This document shows, in pieces, positions 14,419 through 23,463 of a stretch of DNA of 33,114 nucleotides. A program made the translations under genes and the position numbers. The stretch is from contig JAGHTF010000035.1 in assembly GCA_018065485.1 (NCBI GenBank), positions 1 to 33,114 on the forward strand, written 5' to 3'. Numbering within the stretch: the first letter of the stretch is position 1; the number at the start of each line of letters is the position of its first letter. This DNA is from Candidatus Cryptobacteroides fimicaballi. Its GTDB lineage: Bacteria; Bacteroidota; Bacteroidia; Bacteroidales; UBA932. The notes beneath the pieces were generated by a model, which had not been told where the DNA came from, made no database searches, and saw only the letters and a list, made by a program, of their open reading frames with translations.

Positions 14419-16236
14419 TTACAGCTCCAGTTTTGAGAGGAATTCGGCGAGGGTCTGGGCCGCGTTGCCCAGATACAGGTTGACGCCTTCCTTCCTGGTG
14501 TAAATCGGATTCTCTACTCCGGCGTAGCCGGGCTTGAGGTCGAAGTTGAAGACGAAGATATTGCTGCAGTCGTTCACTGCCAGAACGGGCATTCCATAGA
14601 TGGGAGTGCCTACGGCAGTTGAGGCGGCAGGGTTGGTAACGTCGTTGGCTCCTATTACAAACGTAGCGTCGGCAGTCTTGAATTCGGGATTTATGTCATC
14701 CATCTCAAAGAGATCCTCATAATCTACGTCGGCTTCGCACAGCAGTACGTTCATATGCCCGGGCATTCGTCCGGCAACCGGATGGACGGCGTATTTTACC
14801 GTAGTGCCGTTCGCCTTCAACTTATCGGCAAGCTGCTTCACAATATGCTGCGCCTGTGCGATGGCCATCCCGTACCCGGGAACAATTATCACTTCCTTCG
14901 CACCCTTGAGACAGTCGGTCGGGTTCTTCACCTCCGGTTCAGCCGCAGCCTCCGGTTCAACCTCAGCCTCTTGCCCGGCCACCACTTCTTCGGGCTCGGC
15001 CTTGGCCTGCGGAACAGTCTCGGTAGAAACGGTGGTCTTGCCGGAAAGGATTGCGGCCAGACTGCGGTTCATCGCCCTGCACATTATCTGGGTAAGCAGA
15101 AGTCCCGACGCCCCTACGATTCCGCCCACGGCAACGAGCAGAAGGTCTCCGATTGCAAGACCTGCAATTGCGCCGGCTACTCCGCTCAGAGAGTTGAGAA
15201 GAGAAATGGTTATAGGCATATCGGCCCCGCCGACTTTAAGCGAGAACAGCAGGCCGAATGCGGCGCTGGCAAGCAGAATTGCACAGAAGCAGGCCGCTCC
15301 TGCTCCGTTTGTTGCTGCGAAAACTACAATGCCGAGGCACATAACGGCCAGGGCAAGAGTCTGCAACAGAAAATGATTCCTGAATGTCACGGGCTTCTGA
15401 GGCAGAAGCTTGTGAAGTTTGCCGGCCGCCACCAGACTGCCCAGCAGGGTCACTGCACCGACGGAGAGTGCAACCGACGAGGTCACTTTCTCGAATATTC
15501 CGGTTCCAGCCCCTATTCCGAACATTGCAAAGGCTCCTACCAGGGCCGAGGCGCAACCGCCCAAACCGTTGAACAGAGCCACCATCTGAGGCATCTGAAG
15601 CATAGATACCCGAATGGAAAGTATGATTCCTGCAACTATGCCGGCTGCAAGTCCTGCGTAAACGGGCCACGCGGCATAGATTCTGCCGCTGTGAATCATA
15701 GTCACAACTATGGCTGCGAGCATACACACGGCGCTTAGCCGGTTGCCTATGCGGGAGTAGTCGATTCTGCTCATCAGGGCAATGCCGCAGAGCACGCCGG
15801 CAACCATAATCGCAGAAACGATCAGATAGGCTGCCTCGCTGTCGACAAACAGGATTACCAGCACAAGGGCCGCCGCAACGGCAAAAATAGCCGAATAGAT
15901 TGCATCCTGCCCGCTTGCACGCCGTTTTGCAATCATAGCGAGCATTCTGTCGGTGACCGCGAATCCACCGGCCACGTTAACCATAGCCAGGGCTATTGCC
16001 AGCGCTCCCAGAACCGATACAACAATCTGTCCTGCCAGGGATGAACCGAAGAAACCGGCGGCAGTGGCTGCCAGCGCTCCCAGTACCGTTACTCCGGACA
16101 GCGCATTCATTCCGCTCATAAGCGGAGTGTGAAGGGTTGGCGGAACCTTATTGATGAGCCGGTATCCTACAATCGTAGAGATTACCAGCACACCGATAAG
16201 TATAAGTTGCCAAACTAAGGTTGAAAGTCCGAACAT
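14419..16236 (-). CDS. pntB: Transhydrogenase membrane subunit: PntAb-PntB fusion
   Basis: A 605-residue protein for proton-translocating NAD(P) transhydrogenase, which links the proton gradient to NADPH formation. Residues 1 to about 100 match the membrane part of the alpha subunit (PntAb), with VPPTLHTPLMSGMNALSG at 31-48. Residues about 108-395 are the PntB membrane domain (dII). Residues about 445-605 are the NADP-binding domain dIII, with VPGYGMAIAQAQ, HPVAGRMPGHMNVLL, VIGANDVTNPAA, GMPVL and GYAGVENP. The dII-dIII linker (about 400-440) is long, acidic and Ala/Pro/Glu-rich. In E. coli the PntAb part is fused to PntAa instead, and in Rhodospirillum it is separate. pntAa lies 12 nt upstream, so the full enzyme is encoded. 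Confidence 0.93.
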   Translation of the reverse strand: MFGLSTLVWQLILIGVLVISTIVGYRLINKVPPTLHTPLMSGMNALSGVTVLGALAATAAGFFGSSLAGQIVVSVLGALAIALAMVNVAGGFAVTDRMLAMIAKRRASGQDAIYSAIFAVAAALVLVILFVDSEAAYLIVSAIMVAGVLCGIALMSRIDYSRIGNRLSAVCMLAAIVVTMIHSGRIYAAWPVYAGLAAGIVAGIILSIRVSMLQMPQMVALFNGLGGCASALVGAFAMFGIGAGTGIFEKVTSSVALSVGAVTLLGSLVAAGKLHKLLPQKPVTFRNHFLLQTLALAVMCLGIVVFAATNGAGAACFCAILLASAAFGLLFSLKVGGADMPITISLLNSLSGVAGAIAGLAIGDLLLVAVGGIVGASGLLLTQIMCRAMNRSLAAILSGKTTVSTETVPQAKAEPEEVVAGQEAEVEPEAAAEPEVKNPTDCLKGAKEVIIVPGYGMAIAQAQHIVKQLADKLKANGTTVKYAVHPVAGRMPGHMNVLLCEADVDYEDLFEMDDINPEFKTADATFVIGANDVTNPAASTAVGTPIYGMPVLAVNDCSNIFVFNFDLKPGYAGVENPIYTRKEGVNLYLGNAAQTLAEFLSKLEL

Positions 16237-16248
16237 AACTTCAAGGTT

Positions 16249-17418
16249 TTAGGCGAGTCCCATTGCCTCGAGTGTGCCGGAATGCACAATCTTGCCTTCC
16301 TTTGTAACCAGAATCTTCTGGACAATCTCGTCGTCCCAGTCCGGAGCCATCTTCCCGTCTTTTGCAAGGAAGAGCAGCAGATTGCAGATGTTGTTGGCGA
16401 AGAGCCAGGTCGAAGAAGTAGGGAGCTGTCCCGGAATGTTCTTGATACCTTCGATGGTGACACCGTGCTTAACGTCCCTCTTTCCGGGAGTTGTGATTGC
16501 ACAGTTACCGCCCTGGTCTATGGAAATATCCACGATTGCAGAACCGGGTTTCATCGAAGCTACCATTTCGTCGGTAAGCAGCACCGGAGCCAGCTGACCC
16601 TGCAGCAGAGCCGAGCAGAAAATGATGTCGGCATCCTTTACTGCCGCGGCCAGATTCTCGCGCTCCTTAGCCAGCCATTCCTCGGGGAGTTTCTTTGCGA
16701 ATTCCACAACTCCGACCTTGCGAACGGCAATTTCCTCGGGCACACCGCAATCTACGATCTTAGCCCCAAGAGACATAGCCTGCTCGCAGGCAGATGGACG
16801 GATGTCGGCTGCAAAAACTTTTGCTCCCAGGCCCTTGGCGGTGGCTACGGCTCTAAGGCCGGCTACGCCGGTACCGATTACCAGCACGTTCGAAGGCTTT
16901 ACTACGCCTACGGCGGAACCGATCATAGGACAGAATTTCGGAAGGTCGCTGGCACCCATAAGTATTCCCTTGTAACCGGCGCAGGTGCTCATGGAAGAAA
17001 GGGCATCCATTGCCTGTGCGCGTGAAATCCGGGGAACACCGTCGAGAGTCAGACCGATAATACCGTTTGCGGCCATCTTCTTAACCATCTCGTGGTTTAC
17101 CGGAGCCGCAGGGTGAATGAACGTAATCAGATACTGCCCGCTGTGCATCATATCGATTTCGTGCTTGCCGTAAGTCTCGTTGAACAGAGGCTCCTTGACT
17201 TTAAGAATTACGTCGGCTCTGTCGTAGATTTCCTGAGGATTCTCTACGATTGTAGCGCCGGCCTCAACATATTGCTCGTCAAAGTAATATGAACCTTCGC
17301 CCGCTCCCTTTTCAAACAGAACTTCATTGCCTGCCGCAACCATTTTCTTTACGGTTTCAGGGATGGCGGCTACACGAGCTTCGTCGTGCATGATTTCTTT
17401 TGGAACACCTATAATCAT
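16249..17418 (-). CDS. pntA: Transhydrogenase NAD-binding subunit PntAa
   Basis: A 389-residue soluble NAD(H)-binding domain (dI) of the proton-translocating transhydrogenase, related to alanine dehydrogenase. It begins MIIGVPKEIMHDEARVAAIP, typical of the family. It has the Rossmann motif GTGVAGLRAVATAKGLGAKV, then SIDQGGNCAITTPG and, near the C-terminus, a short dI tail. The membrane segments usual in E. coli PntA are missing because they are carried by the next gene. It is separated from htpG by 49 nt. TATCTTAC at 17453-17460 is only a poor -7 match, so read-through from htpG is possible. Confidence 0.94.
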   Translation of the reverse strand: MIIGVPKEIMHDEARVAAIPETVKKMVAAGNEVLFEKGAGEGSYYFDEQYVEAGATIVENPQEIYDRADVILKVKEPLFNETYGKHEIDMMHSGQYLITFIHPAAPVNHEMVKKMAANGIIGLTLDGVPRISRAQAMDALSSMSTCAGYKGILMGASDLPKFCPMIGSAVGVVKPSNVLVIGTGVAGLRAVATAKGLGAKVFAADIRPSACEQAMSLGAKIVDCGVPEEIAVRKVGVVEFAKKLPEEWLAKERENLAAAVKDADIIFCSALLQGQLAPVLLTDEMVASMKPGSAIVDISIDQGGNCAITTPGKRDVKHGVTIEGIKNIPGQLPTSSTWLFANNICNLLLFLAKDGKMAPDWDDEIVQKILVTKEGKIVHSGTLEAMGLA

Positions 17419-17467
17419 GATGTGTCGTTATTAGTTGGTTATTTAATGATATGTAAGATAAAAGTCT

Positions 17468-19336
17468 TTACTTGTTTTCGAGCAGAGCGCGGCTTCGCTC
17501 TATGAAATCGTGCAGGGCCTTGCCCTTGAGCATCCCGTTTCCGAGCAACGCAAGGTCCACAACCTGGCACAGGAGTTCGCGGGAGCCTTCACGGTCGCCC
17601 CAGATTCTGGCAATCAGGGGATTTTCCATATTAACCTTAATGTTGTAGCTCTGCGGCAGTTCTCCGTAGAAGTTCATTCCTCCGCCCATCGCCGACATTT
17701 CGCGGTAGCGTCTCATAAACTCGCTTTGGGTGATAACCACAGGCTCGGCGGTCTCACCAAGATTCTCGGGCTCAACCATATACTCGTTTCCACCGGGCAG
17801 CACTCCCTTGAAGAGTTCCTCGAGAGTCTTCTTGTCTTCGTCCGACATCTCCGGCTTCACTCTTTCCTCTTTGGCTATGAGATTATCCAGGGTATCGCTG
17901 TCAACACGGGCAAAGCGGCAATCCTTTACCTTTGTTTCCAACAGGTTTACAAAGTGAGAGTCCAGTTCGCAGTCCATCAGCAGGACATCGTAACCCCGGT
18001 TCTTGGCGGCCTCTATGAACCCGTACTGCTCCTGCGTATCGGTGGCGTAAAGGAATACGACTTTCTTGTCCTTGTCGCTCTGGCTGCCTTCGATTGCCTT
18101 GCGGTAATCCCCGATGGAGAAGAACTTACCGTCGGTGTTCTTCAGCAGGGCAAAGTCCATAGCCCTTTCGCAGAATTTCTCGTCCGACAGCATTCCGTAC
18201 TCGATGAACAGTTTGATGTTGTCCCACTTCTCTTCGTAGGCCTGCCTCTGTTCCTTGAAAATCTCCTCCAGCCTGTCTGCAACCTTCTTGGTTATGTAGG
18301 TGCTGATTTTCTTGACGTTGGAGTCGGCCTGCAGGTAACTGCGGCTGACGTTCAGAGGAATGTCGGGCGAATCGATGACTCCGTGCAGGAGCGTAAGGAA
18401 GTCAGGTACAATATTATCCACGTGGTCGGTAACGAACATCTGATTGCAGAACAGCTGTATCTTGCTCTTGCTGATGTCCATTCTCTCCTTGATTTTGGGG
18501 AAGTACAGGATTCCGGTGAGGTTGAAAGGATAATCTACGTTGAGGTGGATCCAGAACATAGGCTCCTCTTCCAGGGGATAGAGGTCTTTGTAGAATTTTA
18601 GGTAATCCTCGTCCTTGAGCTCAGTTGCGCTCTTTGCCCAAAGGGGTTCTATGGAATTGATTACGTTATCTTCTTCGGTCTCGACATTCTTGCCGTCCTT
18701 CCATTCAGTCTTCTTGCCGAAGACTACCGGTACGGGCATAAACTTGCAGTATTTTCCGAGAAGCTGCGAAATCCGTCCCTTGCTTGCGAATTCTTCGGAA
18801 TCCTTATCCAGATGAAGGGTGATTACAGTACCCCTGTCTTCCTTTTTGCATTCCTGTATCGAGTATTCGGGAGAACCGTCGCAGGTCCATTTCACCGCCT
18901 TTGCCCCTTCCTTCCAGCTCAGAGTCTCGATTGTAACCTTCTCGGCCACCATAAAGGCCGAATAGAAACCCAGGCCGAAATGGCCGATGATGGAGGCCAT
19001 CTGCTCCTTGTATTTTTCCAGAAATTCGCCGGCCGACGAGAAAGCAATCTGGTTTATGTATCTGTCAACTTCTTCCTGAGTCATTCCGATTCCGTGGTCG
19101 ATGACCCTGAGTATCTTCTTCTTTTCGTCAAGTTCGATTTCTACCTTCAGGCCCGATGTTTCGCAGTCGGTTTCTCCGTTGCTGGAGAGTGCCTTGAGCT
19201 TCTGGCTGGCATCCACTGCGTTTGCAACGAGTTCGCGAAGAAAAATCTCGTGGTCGGAATAGAGGAACTGTTTGATTACCGGAAAGATATTTTCGGTGGT
19301 TACGCCGATCTTTCCCTGGAGAGTTTTATTTGCCAT
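17468..19336 (-). CDS. htpG: Molecular chaperone HtpG (Hsp90)
   Basis: A 622-residue Hsp90 chaperone, a GHKL ATPase that helps late folding of client proteins. The ATP-binding motifs are LRELVANAVDASQKLK (33-48, with Glu36 and Asn40), VIDHGIGMT, and GHFGLGFYSAFMVAEKV. The middle domain has the catalytic-loop region LPLNVSRSYLQ, given here as IPLNVSRSYLQ. It starts 13 nt after dnaJ, so grpE, dnaJ and htpG form a heat-shock group without dnaK in this window. Confidence 0.97.
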   Translation of the reverse strand: MANKTLQGKIGVTTENIFPVIKQFLYSDHEIFLRELVANAVDASQKLKALSSNGETDCETSGLKVEIELDEKKKILRVIDHGIGMTQEEVDRYINQIAFSSAGEFLEKYKEQMASIIGHFGLGFYSAFMVAEKVTIETLSWKEGAKAVKWTCDGSPEYSIQECKKEDRGTVITLHLDKDSEEFASKGRISQLLGKYCKFMPVPVVFGKKTEWKDGKNVETEEDNVINSIEPLWAKSATELKDEDYLKFYKDLYPLEEEPMFWIHLNVDYPFNLTGILYFPKIKERMDISKSKIQLFCNQMFVTDHVDNIVPDFLTLLHGVIDSPDIPLNVSRSYLQADSNVKKISTYITKKVADRLEEIFKEQRQAYEEKWDNIKLFIEYGMLSDEKFCERAMDFALLKNTDGKFFSIGDYRKAIEGSQSDKDKKVVFLYATDTQEQYGFIEAAKNRGYDVLLMDCELDSHFVNLLETKVKDCRFARVDSDTLDNLIAKEERVKPEMSDEDKKTLEELFKGVLPGGNEYMVEPENLGETAEPVVITQSEFMRRYREMSAMGGGMNFYGELPQSYNIKVNMENPLIARIWGDREGSRELLCQVVDLALLGNGMLKGKALHDFIERSRALLENK

Positions 19337-19349
19337 AGTAGTTTAATAG

Positions 19350-20546
19350 TTAAAAGTACTGGGATTCTTTTTCGAACAGAGCTTTGTCGTCGCGGCTGGG
19401 ATCCGGTTTTGATGCCGCTCCCTGCTTGAGCGTTTCAACCGCTTCTTTCTCGGCTTTGCTGAGTTTTCGGGGAATCCAAACCAATATCTTAACAAAAAGA
19501 TCGCCTTTGTTGTAGCTGTAGCCGTTCACGGTGGGAAGCCCCTTTCCGCGCAGCTTGATTACCGTTCCGGACTGGGTGCCTGCCTCGAGTTTGAGCTGGT
19601 AAGGCCCGTCCAGGCAGGGAATGCTGATTTCACATCCGAGAATTGCATCGGCAACGCCTATCACCTTTGTATAGAAAAGGTTGTTGTCCTGTCTCTTGAA
19701 GAAAGGATGGGGCTGTTCCTCCACAATTACCAGAAGATCGCCGTTGATTCCGCCCCGGGGCGCGCTGTGGCCCTCTCCGTGCAGGGTAATCTGCATTCCG
19801 GACTCGACTCCGGCGGGTACGTTTACCTTCACCGTTTCCTTGCGGCGTTCCAGACCGGTTCCCTTGCAGCGCCGGCAGGGGTTGTTCACAATCTTGCCTT
19901 CTCCCTGGCACTGCGGGCAGGTGGCATACGTTACGGTACGGCCGAAAATGGAGTTGGTGATATGCTGAACCTGACCGCTGCCCTTACAGGTCGGGCAGAT
20001 CCGTATGTCGGAAGAATTCTGCGTTCCTTTTCCGTCGCAGTCGGGGCAGGGCCGGTTGCGTTCGATCGTAACTTCTTTTGTGCAACCCTGGGCAATTTCC
20101 TCAAGGGTAAGCTTGACTCTGGTGCGTATATCACGGCCTCTGGCCTGACGCGGACTCTGCTGCTGGCCTCCGAATCCCCCGAATCCTCCGAACCCTCCGA
20201 AACCCTGGCCTGCGCCAAAGCCCCCGAAGGCTCCTCCGAACAGATTGTTGATGATGTCGTTGAGGTTGCCGAATCCCTGACTCCAGTCCATTCCGGCACC
20301 GGCGTCCATCCCGGCAAAACCGAACTGATCGTATTTGGCCTTCTTGTCGGGATCGCTGAGTACCGAATAGGCCTCTGAAGCTTCCTTGAAATTGTCTTCG
20401 GCGGTCTTCTTCTCGGCATCAGTCCCGCTTACCCAGCGGTCGGGATGCCATTTGAGCGCCGCCTTGCGGTATGCCGATTTTATTTCGTCGGCCGAAGCCC
20501 CCTTCTGGAGGCCCAGCACTTCGTAGTAATCTCTTTTTTCTGCCAT
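19350..20546 (-). CDS. dnaJ: Chaperone DnaJ (Hsp40)
   Basis: A 398-residue type I J-protein that delivers clients to DnaK and stimulates its ATPase. The J domain carries His34-Pro35-Asp36. It is followed by a Gly/Phe-rich stretch with repeated GGFGG, and then four zinc-binding CxxCxGxG repeats (CPDCDGKG, CPTCKGSG, CPQCQGEG, CRRCKGTG). The C-terminal substrate-binding domains complete the protein. It lies 4 nt after grpE and 13 nt before htpG. Confidence 0.98.
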   Translation of the reverse strand: MAEKRDYYEVLGLQKGASADEIKSAYRKAALKWHPDRWVSGTDAEKKTAEDNFKEASEAYSVLSDPDKKAKYDQFGFAGMDAGAGMDWSQGFGNLNDIINNLFGGAFGGFGAGQGFGGFGGFGGFGGQQQSPRQARGRDIRTRVKLTLEEIAQGCTKEVTIERNRPCPDCDGKGTQNSSDIRICPTCKGSGQVQHITNSIFGRTVTYATCPQCQGEGKIVNNPCRRCKGTGLERRKETVKVNVPAGVESGMQITLHGEGHSAPRGGINGDLLVIVEEQPHPFFKRQDNNLFYTKVIGVADAILGCEISIPCLDGPYQLKLEAGTQSGTVIKLRGKGLPTVNGYSYNKGDLFVKILVWIPRKLSKAEKEAVETLKQGAASKPDPSRDDKALFEKESQYF

Positions 20547-20550
20547 AGAA

Positions 20551-21075
20551 TTATACTCCTACAACTACCTGTGGATATCGGATGATTTTTCCGCCCAGAA
20601 TGTATCCGGTGCGGGTCACGTCCAGAACCTTGCCCTTGAGCTCATCGCTTGGGGCGGGAATCTGGGCTATGGCCTCGTGCTCATCGGCATTGAATTCCTT
20701 GCCTACGGCTTCGATTACCGAAAGACCGCGGGCCTTCAACGCGCTCATAAGTTTCTCGAAGATGAGCTTTGTGCCTTCCAGAGCGGCGGTATCTCCCGAA
20801 CCCGACAACATTTTTACGGCCTGTTCGCAGGCGTCGAGAACCGGAAGAAGTTCCTTGATGGTGTCGGCCGACGCAGTGTTAACAAGCGCGAGCTTTTCTT
20901 CCGCGCTTCTGCGGCGAAAGGTTTCGAATTCGGCCATCAGCCGCAGGTACGACTCTTTCTCTTTGGACAAATTGTCAGAGAGTTCCTCTATTTTTTTCTG
21001 AAGGTCGGCACCTTTCTGTTTCTTTGCAGTGTCCCTGGGTGCCGGATTCTGTTCTTTTGTACTGTCTTTTTTCAT
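20551..21075 (-). CDS. grpE: Nucleotide exchange factor GrpE
   Basis: A 174-residue GrpE that exchanges ADP on DnaK. It has a charged Lys-rich N-terminus, a coiled coil (about 20-60) with AEFETFRRRSAEE, and the C-terminal beta domain ending GYILGGKIIRYPQVVVGV. It is the first gene of the heat-shock group. The 61-nt gap before it holds a weak hairpin and no clear promoter box, so it may also be read from the trkA side. Confidence 0.95.
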   Translation of the reverse strand: MKKDSTKEQNPAPRDTAKKQKGADLQKKIEELSDNLSKEKESYLRLMAEFETFRRRSAEEKLALVNTASADTIKELLPVLDACEQAVKMLSGSGDTAALEGTKLIFEKLMSALKARGLSVIEAVGKEFNADEHEAIAQIPAPSDELKGKVLDVTRTGYILGGKIIRYPQVVVGV

Positions 21076-21093
21076 AACAATTGAAATGCTCTC

Positions 21094-21112
21094 AAAACCT
21101 CTGCCAACAGAG
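21094..21112 (-). terminator. Weak terminator after trkA
   Basis: On the minus strand CTCTG/CAGAG pair around a 4-nt loop, then G and four T follow, about 25 nt after the trkA stop codon. The short stem suggests partial termination before grpE. Confidence 0.4.
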
Positions 21113-21136
21113 CCTGGCCTGACTTTTTGTCAAACT

Positions 21137-22498
21137 TTATTTGAAGAACCTGTCTATCTCTTTGATAGCCTGGGGCAGGGCGAATACTGCAACCCTGTCG
21201 TAGGCCTCGATCTGTGTGTCTCCCACTGCAATCATTGCCTCGCTGCCGCGCACTACTCCGCCTACGATGGCATTGCAGGGGAACTGGATGTCCTTGAGCG
21301 GCGCCTTGGTTATGGCACTGCCGGGAGCTACCGTATATTCGATGACTTCGGCCGACGTGCCGCTCATATATTTTACAAAGCGGGCCTTGCCTCCGAGGGT
21401 GAACTTGAATATGCGGCCGGCCGTTATGAGTTTCTTGTTGATGATGGTATCTACACCCATATCTTCGGAAAGATGGATGTATTCGATGTTCTCCACTTCG
21501 GCAATCGTACGGGGCACTCCGAATTTCTTGGCCACCACGCAGGCCAGGACATTGGTCTCGTCACTGCCGCTCAGAGCCACGAAAGCGTCGTAATCACGTA
21601 TGTCCTCGTCGTTGAGCGTGTCGGAGTTTCTGCCGTCTCCACAGGTAATCTGCACGCTTGCAGGCAGGTTTTCTGCCAGTTCCAGGCAGCGTTCATGGCT
21701 CCTTTCTATTATCTTCACCTCAATGTCCTGCCGTGCAAGTGACGCGGCTACCATTTCGGCTGTGTTGCCTCCGCCGAGAATCATTACCTTGCCGACTTCT
21801 ACACTGGTTTTCCCGAAACGCCGCATTATGGAATCGATGCCGTTTCTTGTAGCAATGGTAAAAACAAGGTCGTTGTACAGGAACTTTGTGTCCACCGAAG
21901 GGATTATGGTATTGTTGTTCCTGGAGATGGCGATGACCCTGAATTCCTTGGCCTCTTCCGGCTTCAGACTCTTTATGAACTGCAGCAGCTGCAGGTCCAG
22001 GACCGGAGAATCCTCGTCCAGGCGGAAGACCGCCATCTGCAGTTTTCCGTGAACGAAATCCATCGTTTCGCTGGATGCCGAGTGCCGCAGCTGATCTACG
22101 ATTTCGTCGGCCGCAATGCGTTCGGGATAGAACATCAGTTCAATGCCCAGCTCCTTGAACAGAAGCTTGTTCTCGCTGGTAAGGAAGTCGTCGCCCTGAA
22201 CCCTGGCCAGAACCTTCCCGGCTCCCAGTTTCTTTGCAATTATGGCCGAAAGCACGTTCAGTCCCCGTTCCTCGTACGGATATACGCCTATGAAAAGGTC
22301 GCACCTGTCAACCTTGGCTTTCTTAAGCGTTTCGATTGAAGTGGGCGCACCGAGCACAGCGCTCACGTCGGCATAGTCGGTAAGCGTCTTGATCCGGCTT
22401 TCGTCGTTGTCGATTACGGTAATTTCATTGGCCTCGCGGCTGAGCATCTTCGCCAGGTGCGAGCCAACCTCTCCGGCTCCCAGAATAACTATTCTCAT
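21137..22498 (-). CDS. trkA: Potassium uptake regulator TrkA
   Basis: A 453-residue cytoplasmic NAD(H)-binding subunit that gates the Trk/Ktr K+ channel. It has two RCK units, each with a Rossmann motif (GAGEVGSHLAKML near the start and LGGGNTAEMVAASLA near residue 235), each followed by an RCK_C domain. The length is normal. No TrkH/TrkG partner lies in the window. Its start codon overlaps the end of the glycosyltransferase gene by 4 nt (ATGA type), so it is the last member of an eight-gene cluster. Confidence 0.95.
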   Translation of the reverse strand: MRIVILGAGEVGSHLAKMLSREANEITVIDNDESRIKTLTDYADVSAVLGAPTSIETLKKAKVDRCDLFIGVYPYEERGLNVLSAIIAKKLGAGKVLARVQGDDFLTSENKLLFKELGIELMFYPERIAADEIVDQLRHSASSETMDFVHGKLQMAVFRLDEDSPVLDLQLLQFIKSLKPEEAKEFRVIAISRNNNTIIPSVDTKFLYNDLVFTIATRNGIDSIMRRFGKTSVEVGKVMILGGGNTAEMVAASLARQDIEVKIIERSHERCLELAENLPASVQITCGDGRNSDTLNDEDIRDYDAFVALSGSDETNVLACVVAKKFGVPRTIAEVENIEYIHLSEDMGVDTIINKKLITAGRIFKFTLGGKARFVKYMSGTSAEVIEYTVAPGSAITKAPLKDIQFPCNAIVGGVVRGSEAMIAVGDTQIEAYDRVAVFALPQAIKEIDRFFK

Positions 22499-23460
22499 AT
22501 ATCCTTGAATTTGAGGTATTCAATAATCAGCAGCCGCTTGCGCAGGATGCTTGTCTTTGCGTTGGCATTGGGCCCTCTGCGCAGTTTCCGGTATTCCCGA
22601 TGGGCGCTTGCGACCGCCCGGGCGTATTCCCACTTGCCCGTGAGGAAGTAAACCGCAACGCTCAGGTCGTCCAGTATCATCCGGCAGAAGATTCTGGGCC
22701 GGATTTTCCCCGGGAGATTGTTGTCCAGCATAAGCAGATTGTTGCGGTAGTTGAAAAACAGTTTCCTGGGGGAGTTCTGGGGGAGGGTTCCTCCTCCCAG
22801 ATGATATACGCAGGCCGATGGCACCGTGTACACTTTCCACCCTTCGTTCCTTGCCCTCCAGCAGAGGTCTATTTCCTCCATATGGGCAAAAAACCGGTCG
22901 TCCAGGCCGCCCAGCCGCCGCCACAGGTTCGACCTTATTGCAAGGGCGGCCCCGCTTACCCATCCGACCTCGGCGGGGGAGTCGTACTGTCCTCTGTCGG
23001 TCTGGGTTTTACCCAGAACCCTGCCTCGGCAGAACGGATATCCGAACCAGTCCAGGTATCCTCCGGCGGCCCCTGCATATTCGAACCGTCCGCGCTCTGT
23101 CATAGAATGGAGCTTTGGTCCGCAAATTCCGCAGTCACTGTGGGTCTGCATAAAGCTGGTGAGTTCTGCAAGCCATCCGGGGGTTACTTCGATGTCGGAA
23201 TTGAGCAGTACGTAATACTCGGCTTCGACCAGGGCCAAAGCCCGGTTGTATCCGCCTGTAAAGCCGTAATTGCTTTCCAGGGGAATGCACTGCACCTCGG
23301 GAAAAAGTTCCCTCACGAGGTCCAGTGACCCGTCGGTGCTTGCGTTGTCGGCGACAACCACCTTAGCATCCAGACCTTTGCAGCTGTCCAGCAAAGCGGG
23401 AAGCCAGTTCCTGAGGTATTCCCTGGTATTCCAGTTGAGTATTACTACCGCTGTCTGCAT
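22495..23460 (-). CDS. Family 2 glycosyltransferase (rhamnosyltransferase-like)
   Basis: A 321-residue GT2 enzyme of the WbbL-like type. It begins VVILNWNTREYL, has VVADNASTDGS (nucleotide binding), the DXD-like LLNSDIEVTPGW, and the GWVSGAALAIRS and MEEIDLCWRA blocks (catalytic base region). The C-terminal region has weak hydrophobic character, and no membrane span is obvious. It probably transfers a sugar to a cell-surface glycan or lipid-linked acceptor. Donor and acceptor cannot be told, and no other glycan genes are adjacent. It lies 3 nt after the slyD-like gene. Confidence 0.9.
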   Translation of the reverse strand: MQTAVVILNWNTREYLRNWLPALLDSCKGLDAKVVVADNASTDGSLDLVRELFPEVQCIPLESNYGFTGGYNRALALVEAEYYVLLNSDIEVTPGWLAELTSFMQTHSDCGICGPKLHSMTERGRFEYAGAAGGYLDWFGYPFCRGRVLGKTQTDRGQYDSPAEVGWVSGAALAIRSNLWRRLGGLDDRFFAHMEEIDLCWRARNEGWKVYTVPSACVYHLGGGTLPQNSPRKLFFNYRNNLLMLDNNLPGKIRPRIFCRMILDDLSVAVYFLTGKWEYARAVASAHREYRKLRRGPNANAKTSILRKRLLIIEYLKFKDI

Positions 23461-23463
23461 CCG

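Noticed and set aside
13834..14436. 200-codon open frame on the plus strand
   Set aside because: It covers the same repeat region from the other side, and its end overlaps the pnt gene. No recognisable protein features.
14755..15738. 327-codon plus-strand frame opposite pntB
   Set aside because: A shadow of the strongly supported PntAb-PntB gene, with no protein family features.
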